A DNA stretch of 64,000 bases, from positions 1 to 64,000 of the forward strand of contig NZ_FCNW02000013.1 in assembly GCF_001544475.1 (NCBI RefSeq). The letters are read 5' to 3'. Of the stretch, positions 38,000 to 48,943 are shown one piece after another. The first letter of the stretch is position 1, and every line of letters begins with the position of its first letter. The position numbers were made by a program, and so were the translations under genes. Below the pieces are notes generated by a model. It was not told where the DNA came from. It worked only from the letters and a program-made list of their open reading frames with translations, and ran no database searches. This stretch comes from Caballeronia humi. Its GTDB lineage: Bacteria; Pseudomonadota; Gammaproteobacteria; Burkholderiales; Burkholderiaceae.

Positions 38000-39106
38000 T
38001 CAGATCTCGCCTAACTGATGCCGCAGGAACTCGTGAAAGTGCTGCATCCCTGACTCCATCGGACTCTGATACGGCCCGACCTGCGATTCCCCGCGCGACA
38101 TCAGCGCTCGCCGCCCGGCGTCCATGCGCTCGGCGATTTCATCGTCCTCGCGCGCGGTTTCCATATAGGCGGCGCGCTCGGCCTCGATGAACTCGCGCTC
38201 GAACAGCGCAATTTCCTCCGGGTAATAGAACTCGACGATGTTCGTCGTTTTCTGCGCACCGTGCGGAATCAGCCACGAGACCACGAGCACGTGCGGATAC
38301 CACTCGATCATCAGGCCCGGGTAATACACCATCCAGATCGCGCCGAATTCCGGCGGCGTGCCGTTACGGAACTTGAGCACCTGGTCGTGCCATTTCCGGT
38401 ACGTCGGGCTGCCCGGCTTTTCGAGATTCTTGTGCACGCCGACCGTCTGGACGCTGTACCAGTCGCCGAATTCCCAGGTCAGGTCGTCGCACGAGACGAA
38501 GCTGCCGAGGCCCGGATGGAAAGGCGCGACGTGATAATCCTCCAGATACACCTCGATGAAGGACTTCCAGTTGTAGTTGCACTCATGCACCTCGACGTGA
38601 TCGAACATGAAGCCCGAGAAGTCGAAGTGTTTCGCCGTACCGAGGCGCGCGAGATCCGCCGCGACGTTGCGGCCTTGCGATTCGAAGAGCAGGCCCTGCC
38701 AGTTCTGCAGCGGCGTGGCGCCAAGATTCAGGCACGGGTTGTCGGCAAAATGTGGCGCGCCGAGCAACTGGCCGTTCAGATCATAGGTCCAGCGATGCAG
38801 AGGACAGACGATGTTGTCCGCCTGGCCGCGGCCGTTGAGCATGATCGCCTGCCGATGGCGGCAGACGTTCGACAGCAATTCGATCTGCGATTGCTGGTTG
38901 CGCACGAGCACGCGCCCTTCGCCTTCACCCGGAAGCGCGAAATAGCTTCCTGCCTCGGGCACCATGAGTTCGTGCCCGACGTAGCGAGGACCCTGCTTGA
39001 AAAGTGTGTCGATTTCGCGCGTAAGAAGCGCTTCGTCAAAGTAAGCCGTGACTGGCAGCTGGCTGTGGACAGCCTTCAGCTGCAATGCATTGCTCAGATT
39101 GGACAT
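38000..39106 (-). CDS. Aromatic ring-hydroxylating oxygenase alpha subunit (Rieske non-haem iron)
   Basis: The 368-residue protein has a Rieske [2Fe-2S] site, CRH in NVCRHRQAI and CPLH in IVCPLHRWTYD. It also has a mononuclear iron site in the C-terminal domain (FIEVYLEDYHVAPFHP, two His). Such enzymes hydroxylate aromatic or quaternary-amine substrates and need a reductase, which is not adjacent. The substrate cannot be assigned. The ATG at 39106 has GGAG 5 nt upstream; the ATG at 39151 adds 15 unlike residues. A strong terminator follows. Confidence 0.9.
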   Translation of the reverse strand: MSNLSNALQLKAVHSQLPVTAYFDEALLTREIDTLFKQGPRYVGHELMVPEAGSYFALPGEGEGRVLVRNQQSQIELLSNVCRHRQAIMLNGRGQADNIVCPLHRWTYDLNGQLLGAPHFADNPCLNLGATPLQNWQGLLFESQGRNVAADLARLGTAKHFDFSGFMFDHVEVHECNYNWKSFIEVYLEDYHVAPFHPGLGSFVSCDDLTWEFGDWYSVQTVGVHKNLEKPGSPTYRKWHDQVLKFRNGTPPEFGAIWMVYYPGLMIEWYPHVLVVSWLIPHGAQKTTNIVEFYYPEEIALFEREFIEAERAAYMETAREDDEIAERMDAGRRALMSRGESQVGPYQSPMESGMQHFHEFLRHQLGEI

Positions 39107-39412
39107 TCCCACTCCCGATGAAAACGTGAAAGCAGTGAACAACCCAACCATCGAAAATTCGATTTAGGGAGCCGGCGATTATACCAAAAACACCCTTTTC
39201 AGGGCGCGAAGGGTGGGATCGGGGTCGAAATTCGGCAGGCCGCATCACTTCCGCGGCAGTGACCGGCTGGACGATTGGCGGCATTTTCGGACACCGCCCC
39301 TTGGCCAGAGGGCTAGCGGGCAAAAGGTGGGGACGGGGTGAAGGTCGGAAAACCGGCTTTTGCCGTAGAATGTGCGACTTGTTCCCAAAATTCGATTCCA
39401 CACCAACGATTC

Positions 39413-39715
39413 ATGGCGAAAACCGCAATAGAGGAAACCGCCGCCAGCGCGCCGGACGCCGATAGCTCAACGCTTCCGGAAAATTACGAAGCGGCGCTGA
39501 CCGAACTCGAAGGACTCGTCTCGCGTATGGAAGGCGGGGCGCTGAGTCTTGAGGAGTCGCTTGCGGCGTATCGCCGCGGCGCCGCACTCGTGGGCTTTTG
39601 CCAGCAGCAGCTCGAGAAGGTCGAGCAACAGGTTCGCGTGCTCGATGGCGAGACGTTGAAGGCCCTGCCCGTCGATGCGGTACGCGCGGCCCAAGGCAAC
39701 GGGGACGATCTATGA
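39413..39715 (+). CDS. xseB: Exodeoxyribonuclease VII small subunit
   Basis: The 100-residue small subunit of ExoVII, recognised from the two-helix core NYEAALTELEGLVSRMEGG, LSLEESLAAYRRGAAL and FCQQQLEKVEQQV. It helps the large subunit XseA degrade single-stranded DNA; xseA is not in the window. The stop overlaps the ispA start by 4 nt (ATGA). The order xseB-ispA-dxs is the standard proteobacterial operon. Confidence 0.95.
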   Translation: MAKTAIEETAASAPDADSSTLPENYEAALTELEGLVSRMEGGALSLEESLAAYRRGAALVGFCQQQLEKVEQQVRVLDGETLKALPVDAVRAAQGNGDDL

Positions 39716-40599
39716 CATTCGAAAAATGGATGCGCGAAAGTCTCGACCGCGTCGAGACGGCACTGGAACATTTTCTGCCGGGCACCGACATCGCCCCGGC
39801 GAAGCTCCATGACGCAATGCGTTACGCGGCGCTCGGCGGCGGCAAGCGGGTTCGCCCGCTTCTGTGCCACGCCGCAGGCGAGCTGACGGGCGCGAGCGCG
39901 CACGCGGTCGAGACGGCGAGCGCCGCGCTCGAAATGATCCACGTGTATTCGCTCGTGCATGACGACATGCCCGCAATGGACGACGACGCTTTGCGTCGCG
40001 GAAAGCCCACGGTACACGTCCAATATGACGAAGCGACGGCACTGCTCGTCGGCGATGCGCTGCAATCGCAGGCGTTCATCGCGCTGACGACCGCCGGCAA
40101 TGGTCTGAACGATGCCCAGCAGGCCGCGCTTGTGCGCGAACTGGCGCTGGCGAGCGGTTCGATCGGCATGGCGGGCGGGCAGGCGATCGACCTCGAAAGC
40201 GTCGGGCGCAAGCTGTCGCGGCCGGAACTCGAAACGATGCATCGGAAGAAAACGGGCGCGTTGCTGCGCGCGTCGGTACGCATGGGCGCGCTTGCCGGCG
40301 CCACGCCCGACGCGGCAGCGCTCAAGGCGCTCGACGATTATTCGGCCGCTGTAGGCCTTGCATTCCAGGTGGTGGACGACATCCTCGACGTCATCGCCGA
40401 CTCCGCTACCCTCGGCAAAACCGCGGGCAAGGACGCGAAGGACGATAAACCCACCTACGTTTCCATCATCGGACTCGACGCCTCGCGCGAACTCGCCGCG
40501 CAACTGAGCCGCGACGCGCACGCCGCGCTCGAACCGTTCGGCGCGCGCGCCCAGCGCCTGGCCGAGCTTGCCGACCTGGTCGTGAACCGGGTGCATTGA
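39712..40599 (+). CDS. ispA: Polyprenyl synthetase IspA (farnesyl diphosphate synthase)
   Basis: Condenses isopentenyl and dimethylallyl diphosphates to geranyl and then farnesyl diphosphate. The 295-residue product has the first Asp-rich motif DDMPAMDDD (with MIHVYSLVHD before it) and the second, VVDDILDVIAD, plus GGGKRVRPLL. It starts inside the xseB stop codon, so it is translationally coupled. A longer frame to 39598 lies inside xseB and is excluded. Confidence 0.96.
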   Translation: MTFEKWMRESLDRVETALEHFLPGTDIAPAKLHDAMRYAALGGGKRVRPLLCHAAGELTGASAHAVETASAALEMIHVYSLVHDDMPAMDDDALRRGKPTVHVQYDEATALLVGDALQSQAFIALTTAGNGLNDAQQAALVRELALASGSIGMAGGQAIDLESVGRKLSRPELETMHRKKTGALLRASVRMGALAGATPDAAALKALDDYSAAVGLAFQVVDDILDVIADSATLGKTAGKDAKDDKPTYVSIIGLDASRELAAQLSRDAHAALEPFGARAQRLAELADLVVNRVH

Positions 40600-40678
40600 A
40601 CGTTGAATGCGTGATCCCGCGCGTGAGTGCAAAATGCGCGCCACGGAACCACGCCAGTTTTCCTAAAATGGGACGACG

Positions 40679-42598
40679 ATGTACGACTTGCTGAAAACCA
40701 TCGACGATCCGGCCGCCCTGCGCGCCCTCGATCGCCGCCAACTGCAACCGCTTGCCGACGAACTGCGGGCCTACGTGCTCGACAGCGTGTCGCAAACGGG
40801 CGGTCATCTGTCGTCAAATCTCGGCACGGTCGAGCTGACGATCGCGCTGCATTATGTATTCGACACCCCCGGTGACCGCATCGTCTGGGACGTCGGTCAT
40901 CAGACGTATCCGCACAAGATTCTGACCGGCCGCCGTGACCAGATGCCCACGCTGCGCCAGCTCGGCGGCATTTCGGGCTTCCCGCGCCGCAGCGAGTCCG
41001 AATACGACACCTTCGGCACCGCGCATTCGAGCACGTCGATTTCGGCGGCGCTCGGCATGGCGATCGCGAGCAAGCTGCAGGGCGAGAACCGCTTCTCGAT
41101 CGCCGTGATCGGCGACGGCGCGATGACCGCCGGCATGGCCTTCGAGGCGATGAACAACGCGGGCGTCGAGGACGACGTGCCGCTGCTCGTGATCCTGAAC
41201 GACAACGACATGTCGATTTCGCCGCCGGTCGGCGCGCTGAATCGCCATCTCGCGCGGTTGATGTCGGGACGTTTCTACGCCGCCGCGCGCGCGGGCGTCG
41301 AGCGCGTGCTGCGCGTCGCGCCGCCTATGCTCGATCTCGCCCGCAAGCTCGAGGAGCATGCAAAGGGCATGATCGTGCCGGCCACGCTCTTTGAGGAATT
41401 CGGCTTCAACTACATCGGCCCGATCGACGGCCACGACCTTGATTCGCTGATCCCGACGCTGCAGAACATCAAAGAACTGCGCGGCCCGCAATTCCTGCAC
41501 GTCGTGACGAAAAAGGGACAGGGCTATAAGCTCGCCGAGGCCGATCCGGTGCTGTACCACGGACCGGGCAAGTTCAATCCGGCCGAAGGCATCAAGCCGT
41601 CGACGGCGCCTTCGAAGAAAACCTACACGCAGGTGTTCGGCGAGTGGCTGTGCGACGCCGCCGCGCAGGATTCGCGCGTCGTCGGCATAACGCCGGCCAT
41701 GCGCGAGGGCTCCGGCATGGTGGAGTTCGAAAAGCGCTTCCCGGACCGCTATTTCGACGTCGGCATCGCCGAGCAGCATGCGGTGACCTTCGCGGGCGGC
41801 TTGGCGGCCGACGGCATGAAGCCGGTCGTCGCGATCTATTCGACGTTCCTGCAACGCGCCTACGATCAGTTGATCCACGACGTCGCGCTGCAAAACCTGC
41901 CGGTAGTCTTTGCGATCGACCGCGCGGGTCTCGTCGGCGCGGACGGCGCGACGCACGCGGGTAATTACGACCTCGCCTTCCTGCGCTGCATCCCGAACAT
42001 GACGGTGATGGCCGCATCCGACGAAAACGAATGCCGTCAGATGCTCTACACCGCGCTCCAGCAGCCAAATCCGACCGCCGTGCGTTATCCGCGCGGCGCC
42101 GGCACGGGTGTCGCGACGGTCAAGCAGATGACCGCGATCCCGCTCGGCAAGGGCGAAATTCGTCGCGAATCGTCGCAAAAGCTGGGCTCTGGCCAGCGCA
42201 TCGCGATCCTTGCGTTCGGCACGATGGTCGCGCCGTCGCTCGCGGCTGGCGAGCAACTGGACGCTACCGTCGCCAACATGCGCTTCGTTAAGCCGATTGA
42301 CGTCGACTTGTTGCGCGAACTCGCCGCGACGCACGACGTGCTCGTGACGGTCGAAGAGGGCGCGATCATGGGCGGCGCGGGTTCAGCGTGCGTCGAGGCG
42401 CTGCTCGCGCAGCAGGTCGTCAAACCGGTGTTGCAGCTTGGCCTGCCCGATGTCTTTATCGACCACGGCGATCCGGTGAAGCTGCTGGCGAGCGTCGGGC
42501 TGGACGGCGCGGGTATCGCCAAGTCGATTCGCGAGCGGTTTCTGAACGTCGCCGCCGTCGAGACGGCGCCGGGCAAGCTGACCAAGCGCGTCGCATAA
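40679..42598 (+). CDS. dxs: 1-deoxy-D-xylulose-5-phosphate synthase
   Basis: First enzyme of the MEP isoprenoid pathway, joining pyruvate and glyceraldehyde-3-phosphate with thiamine diphosphate. The 639 residues show [18 protein letters not shown], the TPP motif [18 protein letters not shown] with [14 protein letters not shown], and [15 protein letters not shown] (catalytic Glu). The C-terminal transketolase-type domain follows. It lies 79 bp after ispA in the same operon and supplies its precursors. Confidence 0.97.
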   Translation: MYDLLKTIDDPAALRALDRRQLQPLADELRAYVLDSVSQTGGHLSSNLGTVELTIALHYVFDTPGDRIVWDVGHQTYPHKILTGRRDQMPTLRQLGGISGFPRRSESEYDTFGTAHSSTSISAALGMAIASKLQGENRFSIAVIGDGAMTAGMAFEAMNNAGVEDDVPLLVILNDNDMSISPPVGALNRHLARLMSGRFYAAARAGVERVLRVAPPMLDLARKLEEHAKGMIVPATLFEEFGFNYIGPIDGHDLDSLIPTLQNIKELRGPQFLHVVTKKGQGYKLAEADPVLYHGPGKFNPAEGIKPSTAPSKKTYTQVFGEWLCDAAAQDSRVVGITPAMREGSGMVEFEKRFPDRYFDVGIAEQHAVTFAGGLAADGMKPVVAIYSTFLQRAYDQLIHDVALQNLPVVFAIDRAGLVGADGATHAGNYDLAFLRCIPNMTVMAASDENECRQMLYTALQQPNPTAVRYPRGAGTGVATVKQMTAIPLGKGEIRRESSQKLGSGQRIAILAFGTMVAPSLAAGEQLDATVANMRFVKPIDVDLLRELAATHDVLVTVEEGAIMGGAGSACVEALLAQQVVKPVLQLGLPDVFIDHGDPVKLLASVGLDGAGIAKSIRERFLNVAAVETAPGKLTKRVA

Positions 42599-42762
42599 CT
42601 GCAACACGATGTGAAAGGCGCGTCCGGGGAACGCGCGCCTCGCTCGTCACATCGAATACGACAGTCACTACAAAGCGACTCCGCCCCGCGAAGTCCGCCT
42701 TACCGATTTCACGCCGTGCGTCGCCCCGGACTCAAGCGCGCGGCGGATCAGGACATAAGAAC

Positions 42763-43566
42763 ATGAATCAGATGAATCCCGCCTTCGTGATGCCCGACGT
42801 GCAAAGCACGCCCGACACCCGCCAGATTCCGATCCAGCGCGTCGGCGTGAAAGGCGTGCGCTATCCGCTGACCGTGCGCGCGCAAAGCGGCGAGTTGCAG
42901 CCGAGCGTCGGCGTGTGGAATCTCGACGTTCACCTGCCTGCTGAGCAGAAGGGCACGCATATGTCACGGTTTGTCGCGCTGCTCGACGAACATCGCGCGC
43001 CGCTCGATCAGACCGCGTTCCGCGCGATGCTTGCTTCGATGCTGGCGAAACTCGAAGTGCAGGCGGGACGTATCGAAGTGTCGTTTCCGTATTTCGTGAT
43101 GAAGACGGCGCCGGTGTCGGGCGTCGAGAGCCTGATGGACTACGAGGTCACGCTGACGGGCGAATTGCGCGACGGCGAGACGCGTATGTCGCTGAAAGTG
43201 CTCGTTCCGGTAACGAGTCTGTGCCCGTGCTCGAAGAAGATTTCGCAGTACGGTGCGCACAACCAGCGCTCCCACGTGACGATTTCCGCTGAACTCGCCA
43301 GCGATATGCCGGTGGAGGATTTGATCCGGATCGCGGAGGAAGAGGCGTCGTGCGAGTTGTGGGGCATGCTCAAGCGGCCCGACGAGAAGTTCGTCACCGA
43401 GCGTGCATATGAGAATCCGAAGTTCGTCGAGGATCTCGTGCGCGATGTCGCGACGCGGCTGAACGAAGACGCGCGGATCGTCGCTTATGTGCTGGAAGCC
43501 GAGAATTTCGAGTCGATTCACAATCACAGCGCGTATGCGGTGATTGAGCGGGACAGGCGCGGCTGA
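42763..43566 (+). CDS. folE2: GTP cyclohydrolase FolE2 (type IB)
   Basis: Opens GTP to 7,8-dihydroneopterin triphosphate for folate and related pathways. The 267-residue product shows the FolE2 hallmarks [19 protein letters not shown], the metal-binding [12 protein letters not shown] with [10 protein letters not shown], and the C-terminal [16 protein letters not shown]. Type IB enzymes differ from FolE in metal use. The ATG at 42763 follows AGGA. The gap after dxs is 164 bp with a partial hairpin (near 42616-42641), so it is probably a separate unit. A strong terminator follows. Confidence 0.95.
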   Translation: MNQMNPAFVMPDVQSTPDTRQIPIQRVGVKGVRYPLTVRAQSGELQPSVGVWNLDVHLPAEQKGTHMSRFVALLDEHRAPLDQTAFRAMLASMLAKLEVQAGRIEVSFPYFVMKTAPVSGVESLMDYEVTLTGELRDGETRMSLKVLVPVTSLCPCSKKISQYGAHNQRSHVTISAELASDMPVEDLIRIAEEEASCELWGMLKRPDEKFVTERAYENPKFVEDLVRDVATRLNEDARIVAYVLEAENFESIHNHSAYAVIERDRRG

Positions 43567-43590
43567 AATCCCTCGCTTTGACGCAGAAAG

Positions 43591-43617
43591 AAAAGCCGGT
43601 CGCGAGACCGGCTTTTT
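43591..43617 (+). terminator. Intrinsic terminator after folE2
   Basis: AAAAGCCGGTC - GCGA - GACCGGCTTTTT gives an 11-bp stem with a T-run on the plus strand and an A-run on the 5' side. It lies between convergent folE2 and a LysR gene and can serve both. Confidence 0.9.
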
Positions 43618-43620
43618 CGC

Positions 43621-44505
43621 TTACGCCGCGATCCTGTCAAGCGCCGATGGCCCGCCGCGCACCGCGTCGAGCAAAATCGATGCGAGCCGTTCGATCGGCG
43701 CGGGCGCCGTCGGCGAGGCGCGTTCGAGCGTCAGCGGGATCATCGGCAGCGAGGGGAGGCCGGACTCCTGCGAATCGAGGGCGCGCACGGTCGACGGCAA
43801 ACCGTAACGCGTGCGCACCGTCACCCCGAGCCCCGCGGCCGCCGCGGCCCACAATCCGGCGAGACTCGGACTCGTGAACGCCACGCGCCATTCGATCCCC
43901 GCGCGATCGAGCGCAGCCGTCGCGGCGCTGAAAAAGAGACACTGCCGGTCGAACGCGACGAGCGGCAGCGGCTCGGCCGCTTCGCGCGAAAACGGCACCG
44001 CTGACGATCCGATCCAGCACATCGGCGGCACCGCGATCGGGTCCGTCGAACCGCCCCAGACCAGCGCGAGATCGAGCTGATTCGTCTCGATGCGCTCCAT
44101 CAACTCCGCATTGCGCGCGACCCGCGCCTCGATGCGCACCTTCGGATGCGCCCGCGCGAAGCGTCCGAGCACCTCCGGCAGCACGACCTCGCCGAAATCC
44201 TCCTGCAAACCGAGCCGTATCCAGCCTTCCAGATCGACGCCGCGCATCGCGACGGCGGCCTCGTCGTTCAGCTCGACGAGCCGCCGCGCGTACCGCAGCA
44301 TGATCTCGCCGGCTTCAGTCAGCGCGAGGCCGCGTCCCGACTTGCGAAACAACGCCGTGCCCGCCTGCTCCTCCAGTTTGCGGATCTGTGCGCTCACCGC
44401 CGAGGTCGATCGTCCGACGCGATCCGCCGCCTTCGCGAAACTTCCCAAATCCATCCCCGCGACGAAACTGCGCAACACCGCGAGATCGAATGACACCTGG
44501 CTCAT
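43621..44505 (-). CDS. LysR-family regulator divergent from an MFS transporter
   Basis: A 294-residue LysR protein. The N-terminal helix-turn-helix is GSFAKAADRVGRSTSAVSAQIRKLEEQ (key part SFAKAADRVGRSTSAVS). A ligand-binding domain follows with WIRLGLQEDFGEVVLPEV. The ATG at 44505 has AGGA 8 nt upstream; the ATG at 44514 would sit on that site. It is divergent from an MFS gene with a 103-bp shared region in which GATAA is repeated directly, so it most likely controls that transporter. The ligand is unknown. Confidence 0.9.
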   Translation of the reverse strand: MSQVSFDLAVLRSFVAGMDLGSFAKAADRVGRSTSAVSAQIRKLEEQAGTALFRKSGRGLALTEAGEIMLRYARRLVELNDEAAVAMRGVDLEGWIRLGLQEDFGEVVLPEVLGRFARAHPKVRIEARVARNAELMERIETNQLDLALVWGGSTDPIAVPPMCWIGSSAVPFSREAAEPLPLVAFDRQCLFFSAATAALDRAGIEWRVAFTSPSLAGLWAAAAAGLGVTVRTRYGLPSTVRALDSQESGLPSLPMIPLTLERASPTAPAPIERLASILLDAVRGGPSALDRIAA

Positions 44506-44608
44506 GACAATCATCCTGTTTTATCGAACCATCGTTATCAAACTTTCCGATATTCAGGACGATCGTAACGCGCGACACTGCTCCGGTCAATTTCAGGAGA
44601 GCAGGATC

Positions 44609-45838
44609 ATGGTGACATCGCTGACATGGCAGTCGAACGCGCGCGATGAAGGGCATCGGTGGAAAGTGCTGGCGGTGGGCGTCGCGTCCAATGCGAGTTT
44701 CTCGGCAGCGGCGGCCGGCATCCCGACGACCGCCGTCTGGTTGCGCTCGGGCTATCACCTCGGCAACGCGGAACTTGGCCTCGTGCTCGGGGCGATGGGG
44801 CTGGGCGTGGCGCTGTCGGAATTGCCGTGGGGCATGCTCACCGACCGTTGGGGCGACCGCCCCGTGTTGCTCACTGGCCTCGCGGCCACCGCCGCCGCGC
44901 TTTTTGCGATGGCGTTGTTTCTCGCGCCATCGGCGGGGGACGCGGTGCCCGCGCTCGGCTGGCTCGTCGCCGCGATGTGCGTGACGGGGTTGGTCGGCGG
45001 GAGTGTCAACGGGTCGAGCGGGCGCGCGGTGATGGCGTGGTTCCGCGAAGGCGAGCGCGGCCTCGCGATGAGCATCCGGCAGACGGCCGTGCCGCTCGGC
45101 GGCGGGCTCGGCGCGCTCTTGCTGCCGTGGCTCGCGGCATCATTCGGATTCGCGGCCGTGTACGGCGTGCTCGCGGCGATGTGCGCGGTGTCGGCGGGGT
45201 TCGCGTGGCGCTGGCTGCACGAGCCGCCTTATTCACAGGCCGCGTCGGGCGCCAGAAAAGGCGGCGAACCTCTAAGCGACACGCGGATCTGGCGCGTCGT
45301 GCTCGGCATCGGCATCCTGTGCTCGCCGCAGATGGCCGTGCTGACCTTCGCGACCGTTTTCCTTCACGACGCCGCGCACCTCGGCATCGCGGCGATCAGC
45401 GGGACGATGGCCGCCGTCCAGATCGGCGCGATGGCGATGCGCGTCTGGAGCGGGCGTTTCACCGACCGTCGCGGGAACCGGCGCGCGTATCTGCGCGGCT
45501 CGACGATCGTCGCCGCCGCTTCGTTCATCGTGCTGGCGCTCGCGTTTGCGTTCGGACACGCGTCGGGCGCGCTGTTGATGGCGCTCGTCGCGTTCGCCGG
45601 GATTTGCGTGTCCGCGTGGCATGGCGTCGCGTACACCGAACTCGCGACGCTCGCCGGCACCGAACGCGCCGGCACCGCGCTCGGCATGGCGAACACGGCG
45701 GTCTACTTCGGACTGTTCCTCACGCCCATCGCGATTCCGCATCTGCTCGCCGTGGGCTCGTGGGGCACGGTGTGGTTCGTCGCAGGCGCCGTCGCGCTCG
45801 CCGCATTGCCATTGTTTCCGAGGCCCGCGCGACCTTAA
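44609..45838 (+). CDS. MFS transporter
   Basis: A 409-residue carrier with about 12 hydrophobic helices. The family signature between helices 2 and 3 is MLTDRWGDRPVLL. The middle loop (WLHEPPYSQAASGARKGGE) and a second RFTDRRGNRRAYL in the C-half fit the two-fold repeat. The substrate is unknown. AGGAG lies 9 nt before the ATG at 44609; the longer frame to 44090 overlaps the divergent LysR gene and is excluded. The GST gene follows 36 bp later. Confidence 0.9.
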   Translation: MVTSLTWQSNARDEGHRWKVLAVGVASNASFSAAAAGIPTTAVWLRSGYHLGNAELGLVLGAMGLGVALSELPWGMLTDRWGDRPVLLTGLAATAAALFAMALFLAPSAGDAVPALGWLVAAMCVTGLVGGSVNGSSGRAVMAWFREGERGLAMSIRQTAVPLGGGLGALLLPWLAASFGFAAVYGVLAAMCAVSAGFAWRWLHEPPYSQAASGARKGGEPLSDTRIWRVVLGIGILCSPQMAVLTFATVFLHDAAHLGIAAISGTMAAVQIGAMAMRVWSGRFTDRRGNRRAYLRGSTIVAAASFIVLALAFAFGHASGALLMALVAFAGICVSAWHGVAYTELATLAGTERAGTALGMANTAVYFGLFLTPIAIPHLLAVGSWGTVWFVAGAVALAALPLFPRPARP

Positions 45839-45873
45839 ACTGGCTGTCCCAAAATAAAAAGCGGAGCCATGCC

Positions 45874-46500
45874 GTGATCCTGATCGGCCAATACGATTCA
45901 CCGTTCGTGCGGCGCGTCGCCATCGCATTGACGCTTTACGGGATGCCTTTCGAGCACAAGCCGTGGTCCGTCTTCGGCGATGCCGACAAGGTCGCGCCGT
46001 TCAATCCGCTCGTCCGCGTGCCGACGCTCGTCCTCGATTCCGGCGAGGTGCTGATCGAAAGCGCGATGATCCTCGATTATCTCGACGAAGAAGCGGGCGA
46101 AGCCAAGCGGATGATGGCGGCATCAGGCCCGGCGCGGCGTCAGGCGCAGAAGATTTGCGCGCTTGCGACGGGTCTCGGCGACAAGGCCGTCGCGCTCGTT
46201 TACGAGCGCGTGCTGCACAAGGAAAAGTCGGAAGTGTGGATGAAACGTTGCACGGGGCAAGTGGAGCGCGTGCTCGGCGTGCTCGAAGCCGACCGTGCCC
46301 CGCGCGCGACGCCCTACTGGTTCGGCGATGCGATCGGTCATGCGGATATCGCGGTGGCTTGCGCGCTGCGTTTCGCCCGCGAGGCGCATCCGGCGCTCTT
46401 CACGCCGACCCGCTGGCCGACGCTGATCGCCCATGCGGACAATTGCGAAGCGCTGCCCGCGTTCAAGGCGATCCTCCAGCCGTTCAATCCGCCGAGTTAG
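45874..46500 (+). CDS. Glutathione S-transferase family protein
   Basis: A 208-residue GST with a thioredoxin-like N-terminus ([39 protein letters not shown] with the cis-Pro and the ES glutathione contact) and an all-helical C-terminus ([13 protein letters not shown]). The start is GTG at 45874 with GGAG 8 nt upstream. Its stop codon shares bases with the stop of the convergent tsaD gene (TTAG at 46497-46500). The substrate is unknown. Confidence 0.88.
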   Translation: MILIGQYDSPFVRRVAIALTLYGMPFEHKPWSVFGDADKVAPFNPLVRVPTLVLDSGEVLIESAMILDYLDEEAGEAKRMMAASGPARRQAQKICALATGLGDKAVALVYERVLHKEKSEVWMKRCTGQVERVLGVLEADRAPRATPYWFGDAIGHADIAVACALRFAREAHPALFTPTRWPTLIAHADNCEALPAFKAILQPFNPPS

Positions 46501-47525
46501 GCGGTCGCGAGCGAGGTGAGGTCCCAGCGCGGCTTGACGGTGAACGCGTAGTCGCGCACGGCCTGCTCGGGCCAGCGCGTGAGACGCAGAGCGCCGGCGA
46601 GCGCGATCATCGCGCCGTTGTCGGTGCAGAGCGACAGGTCGGGATAGTGGACATCGAAGCGACGCTTTTTCGCCGCCGCCGAGAGCGCCTCGCGCAACTG
46701 CCGGTTCGCGCCCACGCCGCCCGCGACGACAAGGCGGTTGAGCCCAGTGCGCTTCAACGCCGCGAGCGATTTTGCGACCAGCACGTCGACGGCGGCATCG
46801 ACGAAACCGCGCGCCAGATCCGCTTTCGCCTGCTCGCAGACATTCGCGCCCAGCTTGCGGCTCTGCGTGAGGACGGCGGTTTTCAGCCCGCTGAAGCTGA
46901 AATCGAGGTCGCCGGAATGCAGCATCGGGCGCGGCAGCGTGACGGCGCCCGGCGTGCCGAATTCCGCCATCCGCGAGACTTCCGGGCCGCCAGGGTACCC
47001 TAGGCCGAGCAGCTTGGCGGTTTTGTCGAAGGCTTCGCCAGCGGCGTCGTCGAGCGTCTCGCCAAGCGTTTCGTACACGCCGACGTCGGTCACGCGCATC
47101 AGTTGCGTGTGCCCGCCCGACACCAGCAGCGCGACGAACGGAAACGGCGGCGGCTCATCCACCAGAAGCGGCGAGAGCAGATGCCCTTCGAGATGGTGAA
47201 TGCCGACAGTCGGTTTGTCCCACGCCATCGCGAGCGAATTCGCGATGCTCGCGCCCACCAGCAGCGCGCCCGCGAGGCCCGGGCCCTGCGTGAACGCGAT
47301 GGCGTCGATGTCGCCGCGCGCCGTGCCCGCTTCGGCCATTACCTGTTCGAGCAGCGGCAGCGCCCGCCGGATGTGATCGCGCGACGCGAGTTCGGGCACT
47401 ACGCCGCCATATTCGCGATGCATCGCGATCTGCGAGTGCAGCGCGTGCGAAAGCAGGCCGCGCTCGGTGTCGTAGAGCGCGAGGCCGGTTTCGTCGCAGG
47501 AGCTTTCGATGCCGAGAACTAGCAT
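46497..47525 (-). CDS. tsaD: tRNA N6-adenosine threonylcarbamoyltransferase TsaD
   Basis: Transfers the threonylcarbamoyl group to A37 of ANN-reading tRNAs, with TsaB, TsaC and TsaE. The 342 residues start [19 protein letters not shown]. They carry the metal ligands in [11 protein letters not shown], the ASKHA-type loop [10 protein letters not shown] and [12 protein letters not shown], and the late [12 protein letters not shown]. The open frame extends to 48509 antisense to the next gene but is not coding there. Its target class includes the CAU tRNA found at 54286. Confidence 0.97.
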   Translation of the reverse strand: MLVLGIESSCDETGLALYDTERGLLSHALHSQIAMHREYGGVVPELASRDHIRRALPLLEQVMAEAGTARGDIDAIAFTQGPGLAGALLVGASIANSLAMAWDKPTVGIHHLEGHLLSPLLVDEPPPFPFVALLVSGGHTQLMRVTDVGVYETLGETLDDAAGEAFDKTAKLLGLGYPGGPEVSRMAEFGTPGAVTLPRPMLHSGDLDFSFSGLKTAVLTQSRKLGANVCEQAKADLARGFVDAAVDVLVAKSLAALKRTGLNRLVVAGGVGANRQLREALSAAAKKRRFDVHYPDLSLCTDNGAMIALAGALRLTRWPEQAVRDYAFTVKPRWDLTSLATA

Positions 47526-47624
47526 GGGATTGGGCGTCAGGGGAACGTCAAAGTATAGCAGCGGGGCCTTTTGCGGGTTTCCAGTCAAGGGCTTGGCGAG
47601 GGCGCCCCGGTTACAATGCGCGCC

Positions 47625-48857
47625 ATGAAATCCTTCGATATCGCCGTCATCGGCGCCGGCGCGGCGGGCATGATGAGCGCCGCGGTCGCAGCACAGAGCG
47701 GCCGCCGCGTCGTGCTGATCGACCACGCCGAGCGTCTCGCCGAAAAAATCCGCATCTCGGGCGGCGGACGCTGCAACTTCACGAACATCAACGCGGGACC
47801 GGCGAACTTTCTGTCGGCGAATCCGCATTTCTGCCGCTCGGCGCTCGCGCGCTATACGCCGCGCGATTTTCTGGCGCTGCTCAAGAGGCATCGCGTCAGT
47901 TGGCACGAGAAGCACAAGGGCCAGCTTTTTTGCGACGACTCCAGCGAATCGGTCATCGACGTCCTGAAAAGCGAGTGCGAAGCCGGCCAGGTGGCGTGGC
48001 GCCGTCCGGTGACGGTCGATGCGATCCGCCGCGACGGCGAGCGTTTCGCGCTGGACACGACCGCTGGCACGATCGACGCCGCAGCACTGATTATCGCGAC
48101 CGGCGGCCTGTCGATCCCGAAGATCGGCGCGACGGATTTCGGCTATCGCGTCGCGAAGCAGTTCGGCCACAAGCTCATCGACACCCGTCCGGCACTCGTG
48201 CCGCTTACCTTCGCCGCCGACGACTGGGCGCCGTTCGCGGCGTTGTCGGGCCTGTCGGTGGAAGTGGAGTTGAGCACCGGGAAGGGCAAGACGCGCGGTG
48301 AGTTCTCGGAGGACTTGTTGCTCACCCATCGCGGTTTGTCCGGTCCGGGCGTGCTGCAGATTTCGAGTTACTGGAATCCGTCCGCGCCGATTCACATCGA
48401 TTTGCTGCCCGGCCTCGATCCGACTGAAACGCTGCTCGTTGCAAAGGCTGGATCGAAGAAGCAGATCGGCACGTTTCTCTCCGAGCACGTGCCGGCGCGC
48501 CTCGCGCACACGTGGCTCGAAGCGCAGCGCGTGTCCGCCGACGCTCGCCTCGCCGATCTCCCCGACCGCACGCTCAAGGCGATCGGTGAATCGCTGTCGC
48601 GCTGGACGCTCACACCGAACGGCACCGAAGGCTATCGCAAGGCCGAAGTGACACGCGGCGGCGTCGATACACGCGAGCTTTCATCGGCGACGATGATGAG
48701 CGCGCGCGTGCCCGGCCTCTACTTCATCGGCGAGGCGGTAGACGTTACCGGCTGGCTCGGCGGCTACAACTTCCAGTGGGCGTGGGCATCGGGCGTTGCG
48801 GCGGGACAAGCCTCTGCCGAATTCGCCCGCGAACAGGCGTTGCGGGACTCCGCATAG
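47625..48857 (+). CDS. NAD(P)/FAD-dependent oxidoreductase (HI0933/YhiN-like)
   Basis: A 410-residue flavoprotein of the HI0933 family. The FAD loop is [18 protein letters not shown], with [33 protein letters not shown] and the C-terminal [19 protein letters not shown]. All are typical of the family, whose physiological substrate is not settled. The ATG at 47625 is preceded by TACAAT (47612-47617) at -10 distance, so the message may be leaderless. An ATG at 47616 is also in frame. Confidence 0.9.
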   Translation: MKSFDIAVIGAGAAGMMSAAVAAQSGRRVVLIDHAERLAEKIRISGGGRCNFTNINAGPANFLSANPHFCRSALARYTPRDFLALLKRHRVSWHEKHKGQLFCDDSSESVIDVLKSECEAGQVAWRRPVTVDAIRRDGERFALDTTAGTIDAAALIIATGGLSIPKIGATDFGYRVAKQFGHKLIDTRPALVPLTFAADDWAPFAALSGLSVEVELSTGKGKTRGEFSEDLLLTHRGLSGPGVLQISSYWNPSAPIHIDLLPGLDPTETLLVAKAGSKKQIGTFLSEHVPARLAHTWLEAQRVSADARLADLPDRTLKAIGESLSRWTLTPNGTEGYRKAEVTRGGVDTRELSSATMMSARVPGLYFIGEAVDVTGWLGGYNFQWAWASGVAAGQASAEFAREQALRDSA

Positions 48858-48943
48858 AGTCGCGCTACAAGCCTTGCGGCGCGGCGCTTGCAGGGTTTGC
48901 CGCTATCTCGAAACGGCACTATCGAACTGCTATACTCGATTGA

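Noticed and set aside
42599..42762. Riboswitch in the folE2 leader
   Set aside because: The gap is short, with only a partial GC-rich hairpin; no known riboswitch core was recognised.
47526..48509. Upstream extension of the tsaD frame
   Set aside because: Antisense to the flavoprotein gene; TsaD begins at [13 protein letters not shown].
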